Positions 36,107 through 43,065 of a stretch of DNA of 43,065 nucleotides are shown one piece after another (the first letter of the stretch is position 1; every line of letters starts with the position of its first letter). A program made the position numbers and the translations under genes. Below the pieces are notes generated by a model that saw nothing but the letters and a program-made list of their open reading frames with translations, was not told where the DNA came from and did not search any database. This DNA comes from an uncultured Flavobacteriales bacterium (GTDB lineage Bacteria; Bacteroidota; Bacteroidia; Flavobacteriales_E; Vicingaceae): positions 1 through 43,065 of the forward strand of contig CAJXRL010000002.1 in assembly GCA_913059105.1 (NCBI GenBank), read 5' to 3'.

Positions 36107-37428
36107 TCACTGGGCTTATTTTTAGATTCGGTATTCGGCTTATTGCGATTATTTGGTCTTCTTTTTTTGAATGGCCTTTTCTTAGTTGCTCCGTCCTTTG
36201 TTTCTCCTGCGTTATTATTGCTATTCTTTTGTGTCGAATTAGTATTGCTCGGCTGCGGTTTATTTCCACCTTGTTTGACATGTGCTTGTGCCGGCTTGTT
36301 GCTTGACTTTTTCTTTGGTCGGCGTTTCTTTTGCTTCAGTTGATTGTCAAAGCGAGTCAAATCGTCATCCCCGACAACATTTGCATAAGCAGGTTTTTCC
36401 TCAACAATAACATTGCTATAGTCTTTCAAGTTGTCTACCTTTTCTTCTTTCTTGTTGATAGCAATTACCTCTTTCACTCTTTCCAAACTCATTTCAATGA
36501 ACTCATACGGTTCATCTTGGTATGAATACCACATTTTGTTAGCAAATATGTCCATCTTTTGAAAGAAGGCATTCCCTTTTTTAGTCTTCAGTTTCAGTTT
36601 GGTATCTGGAAACTTCTTCAGTTCATCAACGTAGGTATCCAACTCAAAGTTCAAACAACATTTTAATTTTCCACACTGGCCCGCCAACTTCGTAGGATTC
36701 AATGATAGTTGCTGATAACGAGCAGCTGAAGTAGAAACCGATCTAAAGTCGGTTAACCAAGTCGAACAACATAACTCCCTTCCACAAGAACCAATCCCTC
36801 CCAATCTTCCTGCTTCTTGACGCATTCCAATTTGCTTCATTTCAATTCTAACTTTAAAAGTATCGGCCAGCTTTCTAATCAAATCTCTAAAATCAACTCT
36901 CTCTTCCGCTGTATAGTAAAATACTGCTTTCGACAAGTCGCCTTGATATTCAACATCCGAGATTTTCATCCTTAACGATAGTTCATTGGCCACGGCTCTT
37001 GCGTTTAGCATCGCTTCAGACTCTTTTGCCCTCCCTTCTAGCCATTTGTCTACGTCGTTTTCATTTGCCTTACGGTGAATTTTTTTGAGATCCGCTTTCT
37101 GCAAAAAGATATTCTTTTTTTGCATTTGCAATCTCACCAGTTCTCCAGTTAAACAAACCACTCCAACATCATAGCCAGTTGTTGCTTCAACTTTTACAAT
37201 ATCCCCTTCGTATAGGCTAAATTTCTCAGTGTTTATAAAAAACTCCTTCCTCCCGTTTTTAAACCGAACCTCAACGCAATTGAAGGGCTCTACATTGGCG
37301 GGTAGCGCCATGTTAGAAAGCCAGTTAAAGGTAGTTAATTTCGAGCATCCGCCATTGCCGCAACTTCCGTTGGATTTACAGCCATTTGGGACGCCATCTA
37401 TCTTGTTTGAGCAAGTAGCACAGCCCAT
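36103..37428 (-). CDS. ricT: PSP1-domain protein RicT (YaaT-like)
   Basis: The 441-residue protein has an N-terminal cysteine-rich segment (MGCATCSNKIDG, GCKSNGSCGNGGC), a PSP1 domain with SCGRELCCSTWLTDFRSVST and GQCGKLKCCLNFELDTY, and a lysine/asparagine-rich disordered tail (about 370-441). In Bacillus, YaaT (RicT) acts with RicA and RicF in an iron-sulfur complex linked to RNA processing; in Bacteroidota its role is less clear. It overlaps gldH by 4 bp. Confidence 0.92.
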   Translation of the reverse strand: MGCATCSNKIDGVPNGCKSNGSCGNGGCSKLTTFNWLSNMALPANVEPFNCVEVRFKNGRKEFFINTEKFSLYEGDIVKVEATTGYDVGVVCLTGELVRLQMQKKNIFLQKADLKKIHRKANENDVDKWLEGRAKESEAMLNARAVANELSLRMKISDVEYQGDLSKAVFYYTAEERVDFRDLIRKLADTFKVRIEMKQIGMRQEAGRLGGIGSCGRELCCSTWLTDFRSVSTSAARYQQLSLNPTKLAGQCGKLKCCLNFELDTYVDELKKFPDTKLKLKTKKGNAFFQKMDIFANKMWYSYQDEPYEFIEMSLERVKEVIAINKKEEKVDNLKDYSNVIVEEKPAYANVVGDDDLTRFDNQLKQKKRRPKKKSSNKPAQAHVKQGGNKPQPSNTNSTQKNSNNNAGETKDGATKKRPFKKRRPNNRNKPNTESKNKPSE

Positions 37429-37492
37429 AGTATTTCTATATATTCAATAGCACCTGAGCGCTAGTATCGTTAAACAAATTGGGTAAAAACCC

Positions 37493-38647
37493 TTAACTCA
37501 CAAATGTACGTTTTTTGACACGAAGCAAGTTTGCAAATTTCATCGACATATCCATAAATAATATTTTTGCATATGCATTCCTAGAAACATGATAATGGGC
37601 GTCATTTAAGATTTCCATGATGCCAAAAACGTTGTTTTCATGAACAAAAGGAGCAAATTTTTTCAAGAAATTTCCCTCTGCTCCATCAAATCGTTGTAGG
37701 GACGTTCCTGCATAATTTCGAATCATTCCTTCACGCATTACTTCTAGCGCATATTCTAGAAACTGCTTTTGCCTTTCTCTTCCAAACTTTCTATCACTAA
37801 CCTGCTCCACCCAGGCATGCATTTTTTCAATATTTGCCTCATAGCACCCTCGCATCCAACTTGCAAATAATTCAAAATCCATTTCTGAATCTTCTGATAC
37901 GTGTACTTTCTCTTCGGCCCGTAAAACGTCTCCTTCTGAAAGTACCGCAATTTGCTGTGCTCGTTCTTCTCCTACCTGCTTCTTGTTTGACAAATATTTT
38001 ACAATTTCTATAGCCTCGATCGGGGGAACACGAATCATTTGTGTTCTTGAAGTAATGGTTTTCAATAGCATCTCTTCATCTTCAGCAATTAAAATGATAA
38101 TCGTTTTCCCTACCGGCTCCTCAATAAGTTTCAACAGCTTATTTGATGCTTGAGCGTTCAGATTCTCTGGCTTCCAAATCAATAAAAACTTAAACTCCGA
38201 CTCAAAGGCTTTTAGGTTCAGCTTCTTTATAATCGCCTGGCTTTCTGCGACATTAATTAAACTTTGTTTTTGTTCAATGCCAATTGTTTTGTGCCATTCT
38301 TCCAAGTCGAAATAAGGGTTTTCTATATTTAACGCTCTCCAATCCTTTATGAAATCATCACTAACTGGTTTTGCTTTTATAGAGCTTGTTGTGCTCACGG
38401 GAAAAGAAAAGTGCAAATCAGGGTGAACTAGTTTATTGAACTTAATGCAAGAAGAACAAGTTCCGCATGAGTCTTCTTTTTGTTTGTTTTTACACGCAAC
38501 GAATTGGGCGTATGCTATAGCTAGTGGAAGTGATCCATATCCACTTTTACCAACAAACAGTTGAGCATGAGAAATTCTGCCCGCATTAACCGTTTGAATG
38601 AGTCGACTCTTTAAATGAGATTGTCCAACTATGTCTTTAAAATGCAT
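37493..38647 (-). CDS. holB: DNA polymerase III subunit delta-prime
   Basis: The 384-residue clamp-loader subunit begins HFKDIVGQSHLKSRLIQTV and has a degenerate Walker A (VGKSGYGSLPLA), zinc-binding cysteines C52, C61, C64 and C67, and LLIWKPENLNAQASNKLLKL with EEPVGKTIIILIAED. The defective Walker A is normal for delta-prime, which does not hydrolyse ATP. It is 64 bp upstream of ricT and may start the long operon. ATG 38647 is directly followed by the conserved start. Confidence 0.93.
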   Translation of the reverse strand: MHFKDIVGQSHLKSRLIQTVNAGRISHAQLFVGKSGYGSLPLAIAYAQFVACKNKQKEDSCGTCSSCIKFNKLVHPDLHFSFPVSTTSSIKAKPVSDDFIKDWRALNIENPYFDLEEWHKTIGIEQKQSLINVAESQAIIKKLNLKAFESEFKFLLIWKPENLNAQASNKLLKLIEEPVGKTIIILIAEDEEMLLKTITSRTQMIRVPPIEAIEIVKYLSNKKQVGEERAQQIAVLSEGDVLRAEEKVHVSEDSEMDFELFASWMRGCYEANIEKMHAWVEQVSDRKFGRERQKQFLEYALEVMREGMIRNYAGTSLQRFDGAEGNFLKKFAPFVHENNVFGIMEILNDAHYHVSRNAYAKILFMDMSMKFANLLRVKKRTFVS

Positions 38648-38739
38648 GCATCAAAGGTAAATCTTCTTTTGTTAGACAAAACATTTCTCTAAAGAAATAT
38701 TAAGTTTACCATCCACAATTTTTTGTTTAAAAGCTCCTT

Positions 38740-39927
38740 ATGAAAAATATAGAAACATTTGATTTTCAAGACAAAAAAGCACTCATTAGAGTTGATTTCA
38801 ATGTGCCTTTAAACAGCAAGTTTGAAGTAACCGATGCTACTCGAATTAATGCAGCAGTACCAACTATCAAAAAAGTGCTTGCTGGTGGTGGTTCTGTGAT
38901 CTTAATGTCACACCTAGGAAGACCAAAAGGGGAGAAACAAGATAAGTTCTCATTGAAGCACATTGTAGCAACTATTAGCGAAAAGCTTGGTGTACATGTG
39001 AAATTTGTAGAAGATTGCATTGGGGAGCCAGCGGAAACGGCTGCTGAGAATTTAGAAAACGGAGAAGTTGTGCTTTTGGAGAATCTTCGGTTTTACAACG
39101 AAGAAGCGGCAGGCGATGTTGTCTTTGCTAAAAAACTTGCTGATTTAGGCGATGTATACATCAATGATGCATTTGGAACGGCACACAGAGCGCATGCTTC
39201 GACTGCCATCATTGCTTCTTTTTTCGAAGATAAAATGTTTGGCTACGTTATAGAAAATGAACTAGAGGCAGCTCAAAAGGTAGTGGAAAGTGATGAGCGA
39301 CCCTTCACGGCAATTATGGGCGGCGCAAAAATTTCAGACAAGATTTTGCTTATTGAAAAATTACTAGACAAAGTAGATAATTTAATTATTGGAGGCGGAA
39401 TGAGCTATACCTTCTTTAAAGCTTTGGGTGGGGAAATTGGCTCTTCTTTGGTTGAAGAAGATAAATTAAGTTTAGCAAGAACAATTTTATCTTTGGCAAA
39501 AGAAAAAAACGTCAACTTGTGCTTGCCCGTAGATTCTGTTGTTTCTTCAGCATTTAGTAACGATGCCGAAATTAGTATAAGCGACAACACTTCTATTGAA
39601 CAAGGGTGGATGGGATTAGATATTGGACCAAAAGCAATTGAAGATTTTTCTAACATCATTAAAAAATCGAAAACAATTATGTGGAATGGTCCGATGGGTG
39701 TTTTTGAAATGAGCAATTTTGAAAGTGGAACCAAATCGGTGGCTCAAGCAATTGCTGATGCCACTGCAAATGGAGCGTACACTCTTATTGGTGGAGGCGA
39801 TTCTGCTGCAGCCATTAACAAGTTCAACTTCGAAAACAAAGTGAGTTACATTTCAACAGGAGGTGGCGCTTTGTTAGAATATATGGAAGGGAAAGAATTG
39901 CCGGGAATAAAGGCCATAAGAGATTAA
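38740..39927 (+). CDS. pgk: Phosphoglycerate kinase
   Basis: The 395-residue glycolytic enzyme transfers phosphate between 1,3-bisphosphoglycerate and ADP. It shows [13 protein letters not shown] at the start, [39 protein letters not shown] and the C-terminal nucleotide-binding [12 protein letters not shown]. The length is normal. It is divergent from holB, and TAAGTTTA at 38701 is a weak -7-like match. Confidence 0.98.
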   Translation: MKNIETFDFQDKKALIRVDFNVPLNSKFEVTDATRINAAVPTIKKVLAGGGSVILMSHLGRPKGEKQDKFSLKHIVATISEKLGVHVKFVEDCIGEPAETAAENLENGEVVLLENLRFYNEEAAGDVVFAKKLADLGDVYINDAFGTAHRAHASTAIIASFFEDKMFGYVIENELEAAQKVVESDERPFTAIMGGAKISDKILLIEKLLDKVDNLIIGGGMSYTFFKALGGEIGSSLVEEDKLSLARTILSLAKEKNVNLCLPVDSVVSSAFSNDAEISISDNTSIEQGWMGLDIGPKAIEDFSNIIKKSKTIMWNGPMGVFEMSNFESGTKSVAQAIADATANGAYTLIGGGDSAAAINKFNFENKVSYISTGGGALLEYMEGKELPGIKAIRD

Positions 39928-40103
39928 ACTTAAAGCAGAAGGGGTGAAATTTAAAGTAAAAACTAGCGCACAACTACTTGTCTTTAACTGTAAATATACC
40001 CGGAAAAGCAATTTAACAATTAAGGCTAAAAAGTTAATCTTCGTTTTGAAATCTTATAACCCCCAAGATAATTACTCTTCTTCCCCATATGAATTTTCGC
40101 TTT

Positions 40104-40658
40104 TCACTTTAAACTTTTTGCTTTCTCCTCTACCGTATTTTTAAACTCATTTGCTTTTTCCTTTACCTTGCTAATTTCAAAGTCTTCCATCAATTCTTTA
40201 AATGGAGCGGTCGCTAGTTTTATTGGTTTGTACAAAACAGATTCTTCTGCGAAATCAATTGTAACAAATTCAAACTTCTTGTTTAAGTTTTCGAAAAAGT
40301 AGAGCCCTATACTAATTATTAACGCAAATTTTAGCGTTCCAAAAAGTAACCCTAAAACACGGTTTACGAAACCAAGAGCAGCTAATTTCAAAGCTTTGTT
40401 TAAAATTCGTGCTGCTAAAAAAACCACAAAAACAATTAGAACAAAAGTGACCAAAAAGCTAATTAATCCCAGCCATTCTTGAGTAATATCAACAAACTGA
40501 ACAAGTTTCCCTGCTGTAAAATCAGAGAATTTAATGGCCCCATAAATACCTAAAAATAGCCCAACTAAAGAAGCAAGCTCAAGCACCAGGCCTTTCTTAA
40601 AGCCCATTACTGCACCCCAAAGAAGAGGTATAATCAATATAATATCTATCTGACTCAT
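40104..40658 (-). CDS. CvpA-family membrane protein
   Basis: The 184-residue protein has four membrane helices in the CvpA pattern: MSQIDIILIIPLLWGAVMGF, KKGLVLELASLVGLFLGIYG, a third helix with SFLVTFVLIVFVVFLAARIL and LGFVNRVLGLLFGTLKFALI. A charged coiled tail ends the protein (KEKANEFKNTVEEKAKS). CvpA in Escherichia coli is tied to colicin V release and envelope stress; the role here is unknown. It converges with pgk. Confidence 0.88.
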   Translation of the reverse strand: MSQIDIILIIPLLWGAVMGFKKGLVLELASLVGLFLGIYGAIKFSDFTAGKLVQFVDITQEWLGLISFLVTFVLIVFVVFLAARILNKALKLAALGFVNRVLGLLFGTLKFALIISIGLYFFENLNKKFEFVTIDFAEESVLYKPIKLATAPFKELMEDFEISKVKEKANEFKNTVEEKAKSLK

Positions 40659-40982
40659 GTGTTTCTGCCTGCTAAATTAAAACCTAGATCAATTATTCAT
40701 TAGAATTCAGAACCTTAGTATATAGTAATTTATTAATCCTCTTCGCTAAAGTATTAAAATATTATCCTCTATTTTTAACAATTGCAAATGTCCTTAAATT
40801 AAAAAAAGAATCTGTTTCCAAGAAGCTAAAATCTATTTTGCTTAACCCTTCAGAATATAACTCCTCCCTACCCCTTGCAAGGCGGAAAATATTTGAAAAA
40901 GCATGACTCATATAATATCCCTTCCGAAAATCTAAGTCTCTAAACAATAATCGAGCTCAGGTTATTACTAATTTTGGTTTTT
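40659..40982. other. 324-bp stretch, possibly holding a small minus-strand ORF or remnant
   Basis: Apart from the doubtful frame at 40762-40947 there is no supported gene. It likely contains the promoter of the 117-residue protein gene to the right and of cvpA to the left, but no clear TAnnTTTG element was found. Confidence 0.5.
40762..40947 (-). CDS. Doubtful small ORF (61 codons)
   Basis: The frame starts with TTG at 40947 (an internal ATG is at 40911) and encodes a mixed sequence with LDFRKGYYMSHAFSNIFRLA and SFLETDSFFNLRTFAIVKNR. The amino acid composition looks protein-like and the end resembles a real C-terminus, but there is no known motif. It may be a remnant of a longer gene or a chance frame. 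Confidence 0.25.
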   Translation of the reverse strand: MFRDLDFRKGYYMSHAFSNIFRLARGREELYSEGLSKIDFSFLETDSFFNLRTFAIVKNRG

Positions 40983-41336
40983 ATGGAAATTGAGTTTCAA
41001 AAAAAGTGGGATGAGCTTGCAAAAAAAATAAACAATCGATTTGACGATGCGTTAGATGTTGAATCTATTTTGTTTGTTATCGGCATGCAAGAGTTGGGGC
41101 AAGTAATAGACAAGTTCACAAAAGACCAAAAATTAGAGGTAATTCATGTTGCTGTTTGCGTCATTTTAGAACCCTTTGGTTTCTACAAATATGAAGGAAG
41201 AGACAAAGACGCTTGGCCGCATTGGAAAGCTGTAAAAGATCTACCAAGATTAAACAACAATGAACAAGAACAGCTTATAAAGGAAGGGATATTGGAATAT
41301 TTTAAAAACTCCCCTTTTATGGAAAAGGCTATCTAA
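40983..41336 (+). CDS. Conserved-looking hypothetical protein, 117 residues
   Basis: The soluble, acidic protein begins MEIEFQKKWDELAKKINNRF and continues with VESILFVIGMQELGQVIDKF, VIHVAVCVILEPFGFYKYEG and DAWPHWKAVKDLP. It is probably mostly helical, with no cysteine motif, signal peptide or membrane segment. I do not recognise a named family. ATG 40983 is chosen over the in-frame TTG at 40974. The end overlaps the convergent lipoprotein gene by 8 bp. Confidence 0.72.
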   Translation: MEIEFQKKWDELAKKINNRFDDALDVESILFVIGMQELGQVIDKFTKDQKLEVIHVAVCVILEPFGFYKYEGRDKDAWPHWKAVKDLPRLNNNEQEQLIKEGILEYFKNSPFMEKAI

Positions 41337-41703
41337 AAACCAATTTTTTCTCGAATGTATTGCTGCTTCTCGGAGATTTTCTTTTTATCTCCAATAAGAC
41401 ACTAGCAGAGTCAATAATTACGACGTCATTTGGCCCTGCATATAATGCCAAATCCAACAATCGAGTGTTTTTATAGGAAAAGTACGCTTTGCCAAAATTA
41501 TCGGTTACCGTTGAGTCAATAACGTCAGCATCCAATATGCCAGATACAGCTCCAGGAGCAGATGTCTTTACCCAAACTTGCCTTACAGGGTTGTTATCGT
41601 TGTCTACTACAGTTACTTCTAAGTCTGGACTGATTTCCTTTTTGCATGAAAATGAGAATGCTACAGCAAGTAAAACAAAGAAAGTTGGGTTTAATTTTTT
41701 CAT
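41329..41703 (-). CDS. Small predicted lipoprotein with an Ig-like (carboxypeptidase-regulatory-like) fold
   Basis: The 124-residue protein has a signal peptide and lipobox FSFSC20, followed by KKEISPDLEVTVVDNDNNPV and TVTDNFGKAYFSYKN. The pattern D-x-x-N-N-P-V ... T-D-x-x-G-K-A resembles the small beta-sandwich domains (CarboxypepD_reg-like) frequent in Bacteroidota surface lipoproteins. The role is unknown. Confidence 0.72.
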   Translation of the reverse strand: MKKLNPTFFVLLAVAFSFSCKKEISPDLEVTVVDNDNNPVRQVWVKTSAPGAVSGILDADVIDSTVTDNFGKAYFSYKNTRLLDLALYAGPNDVVIIDSASVLLEIKRKSPRSSNTFEKKLVFR

Positions 41704-41752
41704 ACTTTTGTTGAAATATCTAGAAAACTTCTAGCACAAATTTAATACAATT

Positions 41753-42403
41753 TTGAACAAGCTAATTCTAAGCCTACTTCTTTACTTTTCCTTTGCTATT
41801 TCTGGCCATAGTCAGTCGTTGATTTCAATGGAAACAAGTGCTGGAGAAATAATTATCAAATTGTATGATGATACCCCTTTACACAAGGCAAATTTTTTAA
41901 AATTAATAGAAAAAGAGTTCTACGATAGTTTATTGTTTCATAGAGTTATAAAAGACTTCATGATGCAAGGCGGCGATCCTAACTCTAAAAATGCATCTCG
42001 GTACAAAAAGCTAGGAACAGGAGGTCCTGGTTATACTATTGAAGCAGAAATAAGCCCACAACATATTCACAAAAAAGGCGCTTTAGCAGCAGCAAGAAAT
42101 GAGGATAACATCAACCCAAAGAAAAAAAGTAACGGTTCACAATTTTACATTGTTACAGGCAGAAAATATCCAAAAAAATATATGCCTAGGTTTGAAGAAA
42201 GCAGAGGGAAAAAATATTCCGAAAAAGAACTTATTACGTATGAAACACTAGGGGGTGCGCCACATTTAGATGGGTTGTATACCGTTTTTGGCGAAGTGAT
42301 GAGAGGGTTAGATATTATCCAGAGAGTTTGTAATAGTCCGGTTAACGGGGCTAACAGACCTCTAAAAGATATCTACATTTTAAAAATTAAGATAATTCGA
42401 TAA
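41753..42403 (+). CDS. Secreted cyclophilin-type peptidyl-prolyl isomerase, TTG start
   Basis: The 216-residue protein has a signal peptide (NKLILSLLLYFSFAISGHSQ) and a cyclophilin domain with METSAGEIIIKLYDDTPLHK, LLFHRVIKDFMMQGGDPNSK, GSQFYIVTGRKYP and DGLYTVFGEVMRGLDIIQRV. It catalyses proline isomerisation in the periplasm. No in-frame ATG is present upstream of the signal peptide (a TAG stop is at 41732), and the first internal ATG (41828) would remove it, so TTG 41753 is the most likely start. Its stop overlaps pheS (TAATG). Confidence 0.92.
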   Translation: MNKLILSLLLYFSFAISGHSQSLISMETSAGEIIIKLYDDTPLHKANFLKLIEKEFYDSLLFHRVIKDFMMQGGDPNSKNASRYKKLGTGGPGYTIEAEISPQHIHKKGALAAARNEDNINPKKKSNGSQFYIVTGRKYPKKYMPRFEESRGKKYSEKELITYETLGGAPHLDGLYTVFGEVMRGLDIIQRVCNSPVNGANRPLKDIYILKIKIIR

Positions 42404-43035
42404 TGTTAAGTAGAGCAAAAGAACTATTAGAAGAAACAAAGGAATTCAAAGCCAAAACAGTTGAAGAGGTGGAGGCTTTTAGAATTAAACTATTGGGTAG
42501 CAAGGGAGAACTTAAAAAACTTTTTGCGGAATTTAGAAATGTCGCAGCCGAAGAAAAAAAAGAGTTTGGGGCAATTTTGAACCAACTAAAAGAGAAGGCT
42601 CAAGAAAAAGTAGAAGCATTAAAATCTGAATTAAGCAGTTCAGCCTCATTTCAAGACTTCAGCAATTTTGACTTTAGCCGTCCAACAAACCTCAATGAAA
42701 TTGGTTCACGCCATCCAATTTCAATCATTAAAAACGAGATCATCGAAATTTTCAACAGAATTGGCTTTCAGGTATCTGAAGGTCCTGAAATTGAAGATGA
42801 TTGGCATAATTTTTCTGCACTAAATTTTCCCCCAGAGCACCCAGCAAGAGATATGCAGGATACTTTTTTTGTTGAAAAAGACCCAGACATTACGTTGAGA
42901 ACGCATACAAGTTCTGTTCAAGTTCGTGTAATGGAAAATTCTACTCCTCCAATAAGAACTATTTCTCCTGGAAGAGTTTATCGGAACGAGGCAATTTCGG
43001 CAAGAGCGCATTGCTTTTTTCACCAAGTAGAAGGT
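42403..43035 (+). CDS. pheS: Phenylalanyl-tRNA synthetase alpha subunit, 5' part only
   Basis: The first 211 codons are present: an N-terminal coiled coil (SRAKELLEETKEFKAKTVEE), the class II core start (NEIGSRHPISIIKNEIIEIF), SEGPEIEDDWHNFSALNFPP and RTHTSSVQVRVMEN, then GRVYRNEAISARAHCFFHQV. Family length is about 340, so roughly 130 residues are missing. The genuine sequence ends at 43035 (HQVEG); the reading beyond it (LSLIHI, then stop) is adapter. It partners with PheT, which is outside the window. Confidence 0.96.
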
Positions 43036-43065
43036 CTGTCTCTTATACACATCTGACGCTGCCGA
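43036..43065 (+). other. Nextera read-1 side adapter (artificial)
   Basis: Bases 43036-43054 (CTGTCTCTTATACACATCT) are the reverse complement of the Tn5 mosaic end, and 43055-43065 (GACGCTGCCGA) continue into the Nextera i5-side adapter. This is library DNA, not genome. Confidence 0.98.

Noticed and set aside
37493-38647. Degenerate Walker A in the clamp-loader gene as a broken enzyme
   Set aside because: Loss of ATPase function is normal for delta-prime.

Overview
The window is a gene-dense, AT-rich contig from a member of the Bacteroidota, most likely Flavobacteriia or a close relative. The evidence is a fused ccoN-ccoO oxidase gene, the gliding lipoprotein GldH, a SprB-repeat protein with a type IX secretion (T9SS) sorting domain, the ricT-gldH-PBP1A gene order, a 235-residue Crp/Fnr regulator, -7 elements resembling TAnnTTTG, and almost no Shine-Dalgarno sequences. 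Both ends are artificial: bases 1-47 are an Illumina Nextera i7 adapter (end of P7, index, transposon mosaic end) and bases 43036-43065 are the other Nextera adapter. The first and last genes are therefore cut by library construction.

Layout. 48-11442 is a microaerobic respiration region. It holds a cut membrane-protein gene, a Crp/Fnr regulator interrupted by one in-frame stop codon, the copper ATPase ccoI, a universal stress protein, a cysteine-dioxygenase-like protein, and the run ccoS-ccoNO-ccoQ-ccoP-ccoG-ccoH-safE. Three near-identical Fnr-like boxes (TGAY-N4-ATCA) precede the regulator/ccoI pair, the usp/dioxygenase pair and ccoS, suggesting one oxygen-responsive regulon. 11445-18129 carries a PLP decarboxylase, a TspO-like membrane protein, ileS, a DksA/TraR protein and lspA, closed by a bidirectional terminator. 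18333-21359 has an ECF sigma factor overlapping a gene for an unusual protein with an inner-membrane helix and a beta-barrel-like C-terminus, plus asd. 21434-27785 holds secreted or surface proteins (two lamin-tail proteins, a lipoprotein, a TlpA-like thioredoxin). 27930-38647 is on the minus strand: a probable operon ricT-gldH-PBP1A-scoA-scoB-GT-C-GT2 preceded by holB and followed by another GT2. 38740 to the end has pgk, cvpA, small conserved or unknown proteins, a cyclophilin and the 5' part of pheS.

Most genes are ordinary core genes. The points most worth a second look are the adapter ends and the artificial C-terminus they give PheS, the nonsense codon in the Crp/Fnr gene, the shared Fnr-like boxes, the two-membrane protein coupled to the sigma factor, a four-cysteine insert in periplasmic PBP1A, a dioxygenase-like protein lacking one metal histidine, and an apparent internal duplication in CcoP. 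I saw no rRNA, tRNA, CRISPR array, intact insertion sequence or phage gene. No wholly new multi-gene system can be claimed from this sequence.
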